Assembly (NCBI RefSeq): GCF_900107455.1
Contig: NZ_FNQB01000002.1
Location: 1,612,001-1,676,000 of the forward strand
DNA length: 64,000 nucleotides
Reading direction: 5' to 3'
From: Asanoa ishikariensis
GTDB taxonomy: Bacteria; Actinomycetota; Actinomycetes; Mycobacteriales; Micromonosporaceae
Under the pieces are notes generated by a model. The model was given only the letters and a program-made list of their open reading frames with translations, made no database searches and was not told the DNA's origin. Shown here piece after piece: positions 32,944-41,953 of the stretch. Made by a program: the position numbers and the translations under genes. Every line of letters begins with the position of its first letter. Position 1 is the stretch's first letter.

Positions 32944-34256
32944 CGGGTTCGGGCCGGCGTCGGCGGCCGGACCGGTAGCTCCGGTGCCGCGTTGTTGAGC
33001 GGGACCTCGGGGCCGCGGATCAGGCCGAGCTGCACCGCCTGGCGGGGGAGCAGCGCGTGCAGCAGCCAGTCGCCGACCACCCGGATCCGGTTGCCGGGCA
33101 GCGACAGCAAGTGGTAGCCCCGCGTCACCACCATGCCCGGGATGCCCGAGACGTGGATGCCCAGCGGGTTGGCGGTCGCGTCGATCCCGCCGAGGTCGAC
33201 CACGAAGCCGAGGTCGCGGTGCCGGTAGGGCTTGCGCTTCCCCGTGCCGTACTCCGCGGCGATGTTGTGCGCGACCTGCTTGCCGTGCCGGACCGCGTGC
33301 TGCGCGGTCATCGGGGTCGCCCGGCCCGGGTGCTGCGGGTCCGGCACCGCGGCCGCGTCGCCGATCGCGTAGACCCGGGGGTGGCCGGGCACGTTGAGGA
33401 ACTCGTCGACCACGATCCGGCCCTTGTCGGTGGGCAGGCCCAGGTCCTCGACCACCGGGTCGGGGCGAACGCCCACGCACCAGATCAGCGAACGGGTCGG
33501 GATGTAGCGGCCGTCGGTCAGGCGTACGCCGTCGAACAGCGCCTCCTGCACCGAGGTGCCGAGCAGCACCTCGACGCCGCGCTCCTCGAGCACCCGGTGC
33601 GCGTCCTTCGACATCCGCTCGTCGAGCTCCGGCAGCACCCGTTTGGCCAGGTCGAGCAGTATCCACTGGGGCTTGATGGGGGTCTTCTTCTGCTTGGCCA
33701 GCATGTCCGTGAACTGCACGCCGTGCGCGGCCACCTCGGTGCCGGTGTAGCCGGCGCCGACCACGACGAAGGTGCAGCGAGCGGTGCACTCGCCGGGGTC
33801 GGACTCGGTCAGGGCCATTTCGAGCTGGCGGACCATGTGGTCGTGCAGGAACAGCGCCTCGGGCACGCCGCGGAAGCCGTGCGCGTGGTCGGCGACGCCG
33901 GGGATCGGCAGCAGCTTGTTGACGCTGCCCAGCGCTATCACGAGCCGGTCGTACTTGACGTGCCCCTCGCCGCCCTCCGGGTCCGTGTAGTGCACCCGGT
34001 TTTCCTTGAGGTCGAGCGAGTTGGCCTCGCCGAGCACCAGCCGGACCCCGGGCAGCGCGGCGGTCAGCGAGACCGCGATCTGCCGAGGCTCCAGCACGCC
34101 CACCGCGACCTCCGGCAACAGCGGCACGTAGAGCAGATAGTCCGTGGGGTTGATCAGCGTGATGTCCGCCCGGCCACGAGCCAGCCGGACGAGTTTGTGT
34201 GCTGCGTGATACCCGGCGAAGCCGCCGCCGACGATGACCACCCTGGGACGAGCCAT
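32940..34256 (-). CDS. Type II NADH dehydrogenase (NDH-2) family FAD oxidoreductase
   Basis: A 438-residue flavoprotein. The FAD motif is V-V-I-V-G-G-G-F-A-G (5-14), the NADH motif V-V-V-G-A-G-Y-T-G-T-E is near 165, and Y-A-I-G-D-A-A-A-V-P closes the FAD site. The C-terminal half ends with hydrophobic and amphipathic segments (L-L-S-L-P-G-N-R, D-W-L-L-H-A-L-L-P) that anchor NDH-2 to the inner membrane face. It should pass electrons from NADH to menaquinone without pumping protons. It is divergent from the glycan locus. Confidence 0.92.
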   Translation of the reverse strand: MARPRVVIVGGGFAGYHAAHKLVRLARGRADITLINPTDYLLYVPLLPEVAVGVLEPRQIAVSLTAALPGVRLVLGEANSLDLKENRVHYTDPEGGEGHVKYDRLVIALGSVNKLLPIPGVADHAHGFRGVPEALFLHDHMVRQLEMALTESDPGECTARCTFVVVGAGYTGTEVAAHGVQFTDMLAKQKKTPIKPQWILLDLAKRVLPELDERMSKDAHRVLEERGVEVLLGTSVQEALFDGVRLTDGRYIPTRSLIWCVGVRPDPVVEDLGLPTDKGRIVVDEFLNVPGHPRVYAIGDAAAVPDPQHPGRATPMTAQHAVRHGKQVAHNIAAEYGTGKRKPYRHRDLGFVVDLGGIDATANPLGIHVSGIPGMVVTRGYHLLSLPGNRIRVVGDWLLHALLPRQAVQLGLIRGPEVPLNNAAPELPVRPPTPARTR

Positions 34257-34321
34257 GCCACCCACGTTAGTGGCCCTTGGGGGGTCCGGCGCCCTTTGTG
34301 CCAAATCCGCCCGGTGCTCAT

Positions 34322-34332
34322 ACCTCCGATGT
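34322..34332. promoter_or_regulatory. ACATCNGATGT-like site A
   Basis: ACCTCCGATGT differs at one position from the dyad ACATCNGATGT. It is the most distal of three such sites upstream of the hydrolase gene at 34490, about 158 bp before its start. Confidence 0.45.
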
Positions 34333-34366
34333 CTCGTGACCACGCTGCGGAGAACGCTCGGGAAAG

Positions 34367-34376
34367 ACATCGATGC
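34367..34376. promoter_or_regulatory. ACATCNGATGT-like site B (shortened)
   Basis: ACATCGATGC has both half-sites but lacks the central base of the dyad. It lies just upstream of the probable -35 of the hydrolase gene. Confidence 0.35.
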
Positions 34377-34383
34377 TCGGGGA

Positions 34384-34412
34384 TTGACGGCCGAAGACAT
34401 CCAATGTTAAAT
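34384..34412 (+). promoter_or_regulatory. Probable promoter of the glycan locus with internal operator
   Basis: TTGACG (34384-34389) and TTAAAT (34407-34412) are separated by exactly 17 bp. ACATCCAATGT (34397-34407), one base off the dyad ACATCNGATGT, fills the space between them, where a repressor would block RNA polymerase. Downstream, an 8-bp stem (34435-34442 with 34449-34456) may fold in the 5' leader. Confidence 0.55.
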
Positions 34413-34489
34413 CCTTGTCACAGATGAAGGTCGATGCCCATTTCGGCGAATGGGCACCGCCCGAAACGATCTAGAAGGGATCGTGTCGG

Positions 34490-37400
34490 ATGAAGGTGCG
34501 TTCGCCGAACTGGCGACCAACTCTGCGCGCCAGCGTGCTCCTCCTCGTGCTGACCGGTGGCCTCGTCGTCACCGGGCCGGGTCCCGCTCTCGCGGCACCC
34601 ACCGACGCCGCCTACAACGCGGGCACCGGCGCACTCAACGTCGACTACGCGAACTATCTGTCGAAGCACGACATCGTCTACAACCGGCCCAACACCAACC
34701 CGCTGCACGGCCTGACCGTCGGCAACGGCAAGACCGGCGCGATGGTGTGGAACCAGAACGGCCTGACGGCGCAGGTGTCCGGTGTGGACCTGGCGCAGCA
34801 GTCCACGTACGCGGCCGGCAACCTCAACCTGTTCACCTCGCCGCAGCTCGACAGCGGCTACACCACGTTCCAGCAGCGGCTGTCGCTCTACGACGGCACG
34901 CTCACCACCAAGTACGACAGCAACCGCACGGTGACCGTGCTCGGCGCGCCCAACTCCGAGGTGATGGGCATCCACGTCGAGGACTCGCGGCCCGGCGTGA
35001 CGAGCATCGGGTTGGACCTGTCGCTCTGGGACATGAACACCGTCCAGAACATCGCCGACGTGCCCAACCTGACCACCTGGCGGACCGTCAGCACCTTCGC
35101 GGACTCGACCGGTGTCGGCCTGTCGCGCGGTCAGGCGGACCCCAACAACTTCGGCTACACGTTCGCGGCGACCGTCGAGGGCGCTGCCTACACCTCGCAG
35201 GCCGTCAACGGCACTCGGGTGCGGCTGAACATCACGCCGACGTCGAGCTACACCATCTGGTTCACCGCGGCCAGCCGGGTCAACTCGCCCGGCCAGAACT
35301 CGGTGCAGCAGGCGAAGAACCAGCTCGCCGCCGTCAAGGCCACCGGTTACACCAGCACACTGAACGCGTACAAGAACTGGTGGCATGCCTTCTGGGCCAA
35401 GTCGTTCGTCCAGTACGGCGGCAGCGCCGACAACGACTACCTGGAGAACGCCTACTACCTGTTCACGTACATGATCGCGGCCGGCGGCTACGGCAACTAC
35501 CCGTTGCACTTCATCAACGGGAACTTCCGGGCCACGCAGGACAACTCGAAGTGGTCCAACGGCTACTGGTACTGGAACCAACGCGACGTCTACAACTCGT
35601 TCTACAGCTCGAACCATACGGAGCTGATGCGGACGTTCAACAACCTCTACTCACGGAACTACGCGGCGATCAAGAGCTACACGCAGACGAGGTACGGCTC
35701 CGACTCGCTGTGGGTGCCCGAGACGATGGGCTGGGACGGCAACGCCCGCGGCACCATCAACAGCGACTACGTGAACGACACGTACTCGACGGGCACCGAG
35801 GCCGCCTACAACATGTACCTGTACTACCGGTACACGAACGACACGGCGTACCTCCAGAACGTCGCGTACCCGTATATGCGTGACGCGGCGCGGTTCTACC
35901 AGAACAGGCTGTCCCGCAACGGAGCCCAGTACTACATGGCCAGCTCCAACGCGCACGAGACCTACTGGGACGTGAAGAACGCGCTCACCGACCTGGCCGC
36001 GATCCGGCTCCTCTATCCGCTGACGATCCAGGTGTCCACCCAGCTCGGACTCGACAGTGGACTGCGGGCCGGCTGGCAGGACGTGCTGAACAACCTGGCG
36101 CCGTACCAGATCTCGAACGGTGCCTATCTGCCGCACGACCCGCCGACCTCACCGACGCGCAACGGCGAGAACGTGGCGCTGGAGCTCGTCTGGCCCTACG
36201 ACCAGAGCGGCATCGGCTTCCCCGACACGCAGACGTCCATCAACACCTGGAACGTGCGGCCGCACCCGTACGGCAACGTGTGGGCCAACGACCACGTGCA
36301 CGCCGCCCGGCTCGGCCTCGGGCCCCAGGCACAGTCCGGCATGAAGACGATGCTGCAGAAGTACCAGAACTACCCCAACGGCATGACCAACAACACCAAC
36401 GGGGTGTACGAGTACATCGGCATCCACCTGGCGGCGATGAACGAGTCGCTGATGCAGTCGTACAACGACAAGATCCGGGTGTTCCCCGCGATCCCGTCCG
36501 ACTCCGGCTTCGTCGGCAAGTTCACGCTGCTGGCCAAGGACGGCTTCCTGGTCAGCGCGGAGCGCGAGGCGCAGGAGACCAAGTACGTGGGCATCCGCAG
36601 CCTGCACGGCAAGCAGGCCCGGGTGGTCAACCCGTGGGGCACCCAGCAGATCCGGGTCCGTCGCACCAGTGACAACGCCATCATCACCACGGTCTCGGCG
36701 GCCGAGGTGACGTGGGCGACCGCGGCGAACACGAGCTACGTCGTGGAGCGGGTGGCCAAGCCACTGACGTCCTACTCCGCGACCACGTTGACCGGCACGG
36801 CCAACCAGGGCGCAAAGTCGCTGTCCGGCACCGCCTCCACCTTCGGCCTCGGGCCGGCGGGGCAGGGTGGCCTGGTCAACGACACCGACCTGACCTACGG
36901 CGCGAACTGGTACCACACCACGGCCCGCGGGTACGGCGACTACAACGACGACACCCACCACAGCAACACCGTCAACGCGGAGGCGTCCTACACGTTCAAC
37001 GGCACGGGCGTGGAGTACCTCTCGGAGCGGTTCAGCGACATGGGCAACGTCGACGTCTACCTCGACGGCACGTTCCAGGCCAACGTCAACCTCAACGTGA
37101 CCGGCGCACGCCAGGCGCAACAGGTGGTGTGGAGCCGCACCGGGCTCACCAACGGCCAGCACACGATCCGGATCGTCAACAAGACGACCTCGGTGGGGAT
37201 GATCGACGCGTTGCGGATCCTGACCGGCGGGGGCAGCAACCCGACGGGCGGCACCGCACTGCGGGCGGCGGCCAACAACCTGTACGTGACCGCCGCGGGC
37301 ACCGCACCCCTGATCGCCAGCGCGGCGACGATCGGCGGGTCGGAGCGCTTCGACGTGGTCGACCTCGGCGGTGGCAACGTGGGGCTGCGGTCCCGGGCCA

Positions 37401-37633
37401 ACAACATGTTCGTCTGCGCGGAGAACGCCGGCGCCAACCCGCTGGTCGCGAACCGGGCATCGGCCGGGGCCTGGGAGACGTTCACCCGGGTCAACAACTC
37501 CGACGGCACGATCAGCCTGCGGGCCAACGTCAACACCAAATACGTCGTCGCGGAGAACGGCGGTGCGGGCAACCTCATCGCCAACCGCGACGCGATCGGA
37601 CCGTGGGAGAAGTTCACGCTCGTCGCGGGCTGA
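34490..37633 (+). CDS. Secreted GH95-like (alpha/alpha)6 glycoside hydrolase with CBM-like and fascin-like domains
   Basis: A 1047-residue exported enzyme with a signal peptide ending near A-L-A-A-P (35). Residues 50-260 are a beta-sandwich opening H-G-L-T-V-G-N-G-K-T-G-A-M-V-W, the pattern of GH95/DUF5703-type hydrolases. Residues 290-690 are a six-hairpin catalytic barrel ending M-N-E-S-L-M-Q-S-Y-N-D-K-I-R-V-F-P-A-I-P, which matches GH95 alpha-L-fucosidases. A galactose-binding-like module (about 790-910) and a fascin-like beta-trefoil piece (922-1047) follow. The fucosidase function is inferred from the fold and the L-fuconate dehydratase downstream; other deoxy- or galacto-linkages are possible. 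Catalytic residues were not assigned. Confidence 0.75.
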   Translation: MKVRSPNWRPTLRASVLLLVLTGGLVVTGPGPALAAPTDAAYNAGTGALNVDYANYLSKHDIVYNRPNTNPLHGLTVGNGKTGAMVWNQNGLTAQVSGVDLAQQSTYAAGNLNLFTSPQLDSGYTTFQQRLSLYDGTLTTKYDSNRTVTVLGAPNSEVMGIHVEDSRPGVTSIGLDLSLWDMNTVQNIADVPNLTTWRTVSTFADSTGVGLSRGQADPNNFGYTFAATVEGAAYTSQAVNGTRVRLNITPTSSYTIWFTAASRVNSPGQNSVQQAKNQLAAVKATGYTSTLNAYKNWWHAFWAKSFVQYGGSADNDYLENAYYLFTYMIAAGGYGNYPLHFINGNFRATQDNSKWSNGYWYWNQRDVYNSFYSSNHTELMRTFNNLYSRNYAAIKSYTQTRYGSDSLWVPETMGWDGNARGTINSDYVNDTYSTGTEAAYNMYLYYRYTNDTAYLQNVAYPYMRDAARFYQNRLSRNGAQYYMASSNAHETYWDVKNALTDLAAIRLLYPLTIQVSTQLGLDSGLRAGWQDVLNNLAPYQISNGAYLPHDPPTSPTRNGENVALELVWPYDQSGIGFPDTQTSINTWNVRPHPYGNVWANDHVHAARLGLGPQAQSGMKTMLQKYQNYPNGMTNNTNGVYEYIGIHLAAMNESLMQSYNDKIRVFPAIPSDSGFVGKFTLLAKDGFLVSAEREAQETKYVGIRSLHGKQARVVNPWGTQQIRVRRTSDNAIITTVSAAEVTWATAANTSYVVERVAKPLTSYSATTLTGTANQGAKSLSGTASTFGLGPAGQGGLVNDTDLTYGANWYHTTARGYGDYNDDTHHSNTVNAEASYTFNGTGVEYLSERFSDMGNVDVYLDGTFQANVNLNVTGARQAQQVVWSRTGLTNGQHTIRIVNKTTSVGMIDALRILTGGGSNPTGGTALRAAANNLYVTAAGTAPLIASAATIGGSERFDVVDLGGGNVGLRSRANNMFVCAENAGANPLVANRASAGAWETFTRVNNSDGTISLRANVNTKYVVAENGGAGNLIANRDAIGPWEKFTLVAG
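37253..37633 (+). repeat. Fascin-like module, copy 1 (C-terminus of GH95-like enzyme)
   Basis: It encodes residues 922-1047. Landmarks shared by all three copies are R-F-D-V-V-D-L-G-G-G-N-V, V-C-A-E-N-A-G-A, W-E-T-F and a closing P-W-E-K-F. The nucleotide sequence is also strongly conserved between copies. Confidence 0.8.
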
Positions 37634-37642
37634 ACCCACAGC

Positions 37643-37672
37643 GGGGCCAGGGGAATGGCACACCCTGGCCCC
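37643..37672 (+). terminator. Hairpin terminator after the GH95-like gene
   Basis: A perfect 10-bp G/C stem (GGGGCCAGGG with CCCTGGCCCC) and a 10-nt loop start 9 bp after the stop. There is no U-run, as is common in this G+C range. Confidence 0.7.
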
Positions 37673-37752
37673 GACACCCGTCCCTACCAACCGTTCCAGC
37701 CGGCAGCGGCGGCCCGGCTCCTAGCCAACCCCCACATGAGCGGAGGAGCAGA

Positions 37753-38913
37753 GTGTTGAAACGATTGGTGGCGGCCCTTGCCGGGCTCGCCGTGGTGCTG
37801 GTAGCGGCGCTGTACGCCGCACCGGCGAACGCGGCGCCGGTGACCAAGGTTCTCGTGTTCTCCAAGACGGCCGGTTTCCGGCACTCGTCGATCCCCAACG
37901 GCATCGCGGCGATCCAGCTACTCGGTTCGCAGAACGGCTTCTCGGTGACGGCCACCGAGGACGCCGCCCAGTTCACGACCGCCAACCTGGCGCAGTACCA
38001 GGCGGTGGTCTTCCTCTCCACGACCGGTGACGTGCTGAACGCGACCCAGCAGACCGCGTTCCAGTCGTACATCGCGAGCGGTAAGGGCTACGTGGGCGTG
38101 CACGCCGCCGCCGACACCGAGTACGACTGGGCCTGGTACGGCGGCCTGGTCGGTGCCTACTTCCAGTCGCACCCGGCGATCCAGCAGGCGACCCTGCGGG
38201 TCGAGGACACCACGAACCCGGCGAGCGCGCATCTGCCGGCCAACTGGACTCGGTCGGACGAGTGGTACAACTACCGGACCAACCCGCGGGCCAACGTACG
38301 CGTGCTCGTGCGGCTCGACGAGGCCACCTACAGCGGCGGCTCGATGGGTGACCACCCGATCACCTGGTGCCAGAACTACGGCGGTGGCCGGTCGTTCTAC
38401 ACCGGGCTCGGGCACACCGAGGCGTCGTACACGGAGTCGAACTTCACCCGGATGCTGCTCGGCGCGATCCAGTGGGCCGGCGGCGCGGTCAGCGCGACCT
38501 GCACGCCCGCCACGACGCCGCCGGTGAGCGGCACAGCCGTGCGGGCGGGGGCGAACAACCTGTTCGTCACGGCGGGTTCCGGCAACCTGATCGCCAACGC
38601 GAGCGCGGCGTCCACCAACGCGCAGCGCTTCGACGTGGTCGACCTCGGCGGCGGCAACGTCGCACTGAAGTCGCGCGCCAACGGCATGTACGTCTGCGCG
38701 GAGAACGCCGGCGCCAACCCGTTGGTCGCCAACCGGGCATCGGTCGGTGGCTGGGAGACGTTCGCGCGGGTCAACAACTCCGACGGCACGGTCAGCTTCC
38801 GCGCCCAGGCCAACGGCCGCTACGTGGTGGCCGAGAACGGCGGAGCCGCGGCCCTGATCGCCAACCGCACCACCATCGGCGCCTGGGAGAAGTTCACCCT
38901 CACCACCAGCTGA
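37753..38913 (+). CDS. Secreted ThuA-domain protein with fascin-like C-terminus (ThuA1)
   Basis: A 386-residue exported protein: signal peptide ending A-N-A-A-P (about 28), ThuA domain (30-245) and fascin-like module (261-386). The ThuA core shows L-V-F-S-K-T-A-G-F-R-H-S-S, V-F-L-S-T-T-G-D-V-L, G-V-H-A-A-A-D-T-E-Y-D-W and the G-L-G-H-T-E-A-S-Y end, i.e. the glutamine-amidotransferase-like fold. ThuA proteins are implicated in 3-keto-disaccharide metabolism; their exact chemistry is unsettled. The start is GTG 37753 after GGAGGA. Its catalytic domain is a close duplicate of the one at 41954-44068. A strong hairpin begins one base after its stop. Confidence 0.85.
   Translation: MLKRLVAALAGLAVVLVAALYAAPANAAPVTKVLVFSKTAGFRHSSIPNGIAAIQLLGSQNGFSVTATEDAAQFTTANLAQYQAVVFLSTTGDVLNATQQTAFQSYIASGKGYVGVHAAADTEYDWAWYGGLVGAYFQSHPAIQQATLRVEDTTNPASAHLPANWTRSDEWYNYRTNPRANVRVLVRLDEATYSGGSMGDHPITWCQNYGGGRSFYTGLGHTEASYTESNFTRMLLGAIQWAGGAVSATCTPATTPPVSGTAVRAGANNLFVTAGSGNLIANASAASTNAQRFDVVDLGGGNVALKSRANGMYVCAENAGANPLVANRASVGGWETFARVNNSDGTVSFRAQANGRYVVAENGGAAALIANRTTIGAWEKFTLTTS
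37834..38472 (+). repeat. Duplicated ThuA coding segment, copy 1
   Basis: It encodes the mature ThuA domain of ThuA1 and matches 42032-42676 almost base for base over long stretches, e.g. GGTTCGCAGAACGGCTTCTC in both. Differences are mostly third-position changes, plus divergence in the middle of the domain. Confidence 0.85.
38533..38910 (+). repeat. Fascin-like module, copy 2 (C-terminus of ThuA1)
   Basis: It encodes residues 261-386 of ThuA1. It is closest to copy 1, sharing V-C-A-E-N-A-G-A-N-P-L-V-A-N-R-A-S and the R-V-N-N-S-D-G-T turn. Confidence 0.8.
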
Positions 38914-38961
38914 AGGAAGGGACCCTTGTTATCGCTTTTCGCATAACAAGGGTCCCTTCCT
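38914..38961. terminator. Hairpin terminator/attenuator (copy 2 of a repeated stem)
   Basis: Perfect 19-bp arms at 38914-38932 and 38943-38961 with a 10-nt loop. The stem shares AGGAAGGGACCCTTGT with the hairpin at 29963-30013. It sits between co-oriented genes, 45 bp before the dehydrogenase start, so it may limit read-through within the locus. Confidence 0.8.
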
Positions 38962-39006
38962 AACGCCCTCTGCTCCGTACCCCTACCCAAAATCAGGAGC
39001 ATCCAC

Positions 39007-41877
39007 ATGCGACGTACGTCCCTGCGCCGCAGACCGCGCCTCTTGAGCGCGCTCGGCGCCGCCCTGCTCACTGCGGCCAGCCTGACGGTGCTGACCGTCA
39101 CGCCCACACCGGCGGCTGCCGCGCCGCCCGCGACCAACCTGTTCGAGAAGGTGAAGCTGGACGGCGGCACCTCGATGGGTGAGCCGATCGAGCTCGCCGT
39201 CGCGCCGGACCAGAAGGTCTTCTACATCAACCGGGGCACGTCGTCCGGCGGCGGCCAGGTCCGGCTCTACAACCCCACGACGCGGACCACGACGGTCGCG
39301 CTGACGATCGCGCTGGACGCCCGCTTCGAGGACGGCCTGATCGGCATCACGCTCGACCCCGGCTTCGCCACGAACCGCTGGCTCTACCTGTTCTACTCGC
39401 CCGCCCAGGCGAGCCTGGTCAACCGGATCTCCCGGTTCACCTTCAACGCGACCACGAACGTCATCGACCCGGCGTCCGAGGACATGATCATCGAGTGGCC
39501 CACCGAGCGGCGGCTGTGCTGTCACTCGGCCGGCTCGATGACCTGGGACACCGCCGGCAACCTGTACTTCGCGGTCGGCGACAACACCAACTCCGGTGGC
39601 GACTCGGCCGGCATGGCGCCGATCGACGAGCGCACCAGCCGGGACGCGCAGTACGACGCCCAGCGCACGTCGGGCAACACCAACGACCTGCGCGGCAAGA
39701 TCAACCGGATCAAGCCGACCACCGCCGGCACGTACACGGTGCCGAGCGGCAACCTGTTCGCGGCCGGCACCGCGGGGACCCGGTCCGAGATCTACATCAT
39801 GGGCACCCGCAACCCGTACCGGATCTGGGTCGACAAGAAGGCCAACAACACCCTGTACTGGGGCGAAGTCGGTCCGGACGCGGGCGCGACGGTCGCCAAC
39901 CGGGGTCCGGCGGCCTACGACGAGTTCAACCGGGCCACCGCGCCGGGCAACTACGGCTGGCCCTACTGCGGCGGCCCGAACGTCGCGTACAACGACTGGG
40001 ACTTCGCGGCCAACGCACCGCGCGGCTGGTTCCCCTGCGGTGGCACCACCGGCCCGGTCAACAACTCGCCGCGCAACACCGGCCTCCAGCAGCTTCCGCC
40101 GACCAAGCCGGCGCTGGTCTGGGAGCAGCACGGCGGCAGCAAGGAGTGGCCGGCCCTGGACAGCCCGGGCGGCTGTGGCTCGCCGAACCACACCGAGGTC
40201 TACCACTACGACGCGAACCTGGTCTCGGACGTCAAGTGGCCGGCCTACTACGACAACAAGTGGCTGATCTCCGAGTACTGCCGCAACTGGATCAAGGAGG
40301 TCCAGTTCAACAACGGCAACCCGGTGACCGGCACGCCGACCGTGATCGAGCCGGTGCTGGCCGGGATGCAGCTCGTGCACCCGATCGACATGGAGTTCGG
40401 CCCGGACGGGTCGCTCTATCTGCTCGAGTACGGCAACGGCTACTTCTCCGGTGACGTCGCGGCCGGCCTCTACAAGATCAATTACGTCGCCGGTGGACGC
40501 GCGCCCATCGCCGTCGCCTCCGCCAACCGCGACAACGGTTTGGCGCCGCTCGCCGTCACGTTCTCCAGCGCGGGCAGCACCGACCCCGACGGGGACCCGC
40601 TGACCTACCAGTGGGACTTCGACAACAACGGCACGGTCGACTCGACGGCCGCCAACCCGTCGTTCACCTACACGACCAACGGCGACAAGCGGGCCCGGCT
40701 GACCGTCAACGACGGCACCGGCCGCAGCGGCACCACCCTGCTGCCGATCGTGGTCGGCAACAACCGGCCGACGGTCGCGCTCAACGGCCTGCCGGCCGGC
40801 GGCATGATCTCGTGGGGCGAGAACGTCACCTCCACGGGTACGGCCACGGACCCGCAGGACGGCACCATCCCGTGTGCCAGCGTGGTGATCCGGGCCGCGC
40901 TCGGCCACCAGGAGCACGCGCACGAGGAGGGCCAGGGCACCGGTTGCGGGTTCACCGTCAACACCGGTCCCGTGCACGCCGGCCCCGACTCGACGCTGTT
41001 CTTCGTGCTGCGGTCCAGCTACACCGACCGGGGTGCGACCGGCAGCGTGCCGCTGACCGGGGAGAAGGAGATCACCCTCTGGCCCAAGCAGTGGCAGGCC
41101 GAGCACTACGTCACGCTCAACGGCCCGCAGGTGATCAACGCGTCCGGTGCCGAGGGTGGCAAGCGGCTCGGTGACATCCAGAACGGCGAGTACGTGCGGC
41201 ACCACGCCGTCAGCCTCAAGGGGATCACCCAGCTCCGGACCCGGGTCTCGTCCGGCGGCGCCGGCGGCACGATCTCGTTCCGCTACGACTCGACCACCGG
41301 CACCGAGGTGGCCCGGGTCGCGGTGCCGAGCACCGGTAGCTGGGACACGTACACGGACATCACCGTCCCGGTGAACAAGCCCGACGACAACACCCACGAC
41401 CTCTACATCGTGTTCACCGGTGGCAGCGGGGCGTTCCTCGACCTCGACAGCTACACGTTCGTCGGATCGGGTGTCAGCACGCCGGGCACTGGTGGCCCGC
41501 GTACCGGCGCCATCCGGGCGCTCGGCAAGTGCGCCGACGTGAACGGCGGCGCGACCGCCGACGGCACCAAGGTGCAGATCTGGGACTGCAACGGCGCGAC
41601 CAACCAGAGCTGGACCGTCGGCACCGACGGCACCATCCGCTCGCTCGGCAAGTGCCTCGACGTCCAGTCCAGCGGCACGACCAACGGCACGAAGGTCCAC
41701 CTCTGGACCTGCAACAGCACCGGTGCCCAGCAGTGGGTCACCGCCGCCAACGGCGGCCTGCGCAACCCGCAGGCCAACAAGTGCCTGGACATCCCGGGCT
41801 CGAACGTCACCAACGGCACCCAGCTCCAGATCTACGACTGCAACGGCACCGGCGCCCAGAACTGGACGCTGCCGTAA
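39007..41877 (+). CDS. Secreted PQQ-type sugar dehydrogenase with PKD, CBM6-like and ricin-B domains (GSDH1)
   Basis: A 956-residue exported protein: signal peptide (to about 39), glucose/sorbosone-dehydrogenase six-bladed propeller (45-490), PKD domain (about 500-580), CBM6-like module (about 690-820) and ricin-type beta-trefoil (about 835-956, with repeated Q-x-W motifs). The propeller carries D-P-G-F-A-T-N-R-W, the probable catalytic His173 in C-C-H-S-A-G-S-M, and T-S-G-N-T-N-D-L-R-G-K-I. Relatives oxidise sugars with PQQ as cofactor; PQQ genes are not in this window. Vicinal Cys171-172 precede the His. The lectin and CBM domains suggest binding to polysaccharide. It alternates with ThuA genes. 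Confidence 0.87.
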   Translation: MRRTSLRRRPRLLSALGAALLTAASLTVLTVTPTPAAAAPPATNLFEKVKLDGGTSMGEPIELAVAPDQKVFYINRGTSSGGGQVRLYNPTTRTTTVALTIALDARFEDGLIGITLDPGFATNRWLYLFYSPAQASLVNRISRFTFNATTNVIDPASEDMIIEWPTERRLCCHSAGSMTWDTAGNLYFAVGDNTNSGGDSAGMAPIDERTSRDAQYDAQRTSGNTNDLRGKINRIKPTTAGTYTVPSGNLFAAGTAGTRSEIYIMGTRNPYRIWVDKKANNTLYWGEVGPDAGATVANRGPAAYDEFNRATAPGNYGWPYCGGPNVAYNDWDFAANAPRGWFPCGGTTGPVNNSPRNTGLQQLPPTKPALVWEQHGGSKEWPALDSPGGCGSPNHTEVYHYDANLVSDVKWPAYYDNKWLISEYCRNWIKEVQFNNGNPVTGTPTVIEPVLAGMQLVHPIDMEFGPDGSLYLLEYGNGYFSGDVAAGLYKINYVAGGRAPIAVASANRDNGLAPLAVTFSSAGSTDPDGDPLTYQWDFDNNGTVDSTAANPSFTYTTNGDKRARLTVNDGTGRSGTTLLPIVVGNNRPTVALNGLPAGGMISWGENVTSTGTATDPQDGTIPCASVVIRAALGHQEHAHEEGQGTGCGFTVNTGPVHAGPDSTLFFVLRSSYTDRGATGSVPLTGEKEITLWPKQWQAEHYVTLNGPQVINASGAEGGKRLGDIQNGEYVRHHAVSLKGITQLRTRVSSGGAGGTISFRYDSTTGTEVARVAVPSTGSWDTYTDITVPVNKPDDNTHDLYIVFTGGSGAFLDLDSYTFVGSGVSTPGTGGPRTGAIRALGKCADVNGGATADGTKVQIWDCNGATNQSWTVGTDGTIRSLGKCLDVQSSGTTNGTKVHLWTCNSTGAQQWVTAANGGLRNPQANKCLDIPGSNVTNGTQLQIYDCNGTGAQNWTLP

Positions 41878-41893
41878 GGCCGGAGCGCTAGCC

Positions 41894-41931
41894 GCGCGGG
41901 GTCCGGTCGCGCCGACGGCCGGGCCCCGCGC
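41894..41931 (+). terminator. Hairpin terminator after GSDH1
   Basis: A 13-bp stem with one G-T pair (41894-41906 with 41919-41931) lies 17 bp after the stop and before the RBS of the next gene. Confidence 0.65.
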
Positions 41932-41953
41932 CCCCTACCCATTAGGAGTAAGC

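Noticed and set aside
36149-37690. A 513-codon open frame antisense to the GH95-like gene
   Set aside because: Shadow frame; Val/Arg/Asp-rich with no domain.
38983-41700. A 905-codon open frame antisense to the sugar dehydrogenase gene GSDH1
   Set aside because: It mirrors the codon pattern of a very high G+C gene, has low-complexity Arg/Val/Gly content, no recognisable motif, and the opposite strand encodes a clear multi-domain enzyme.
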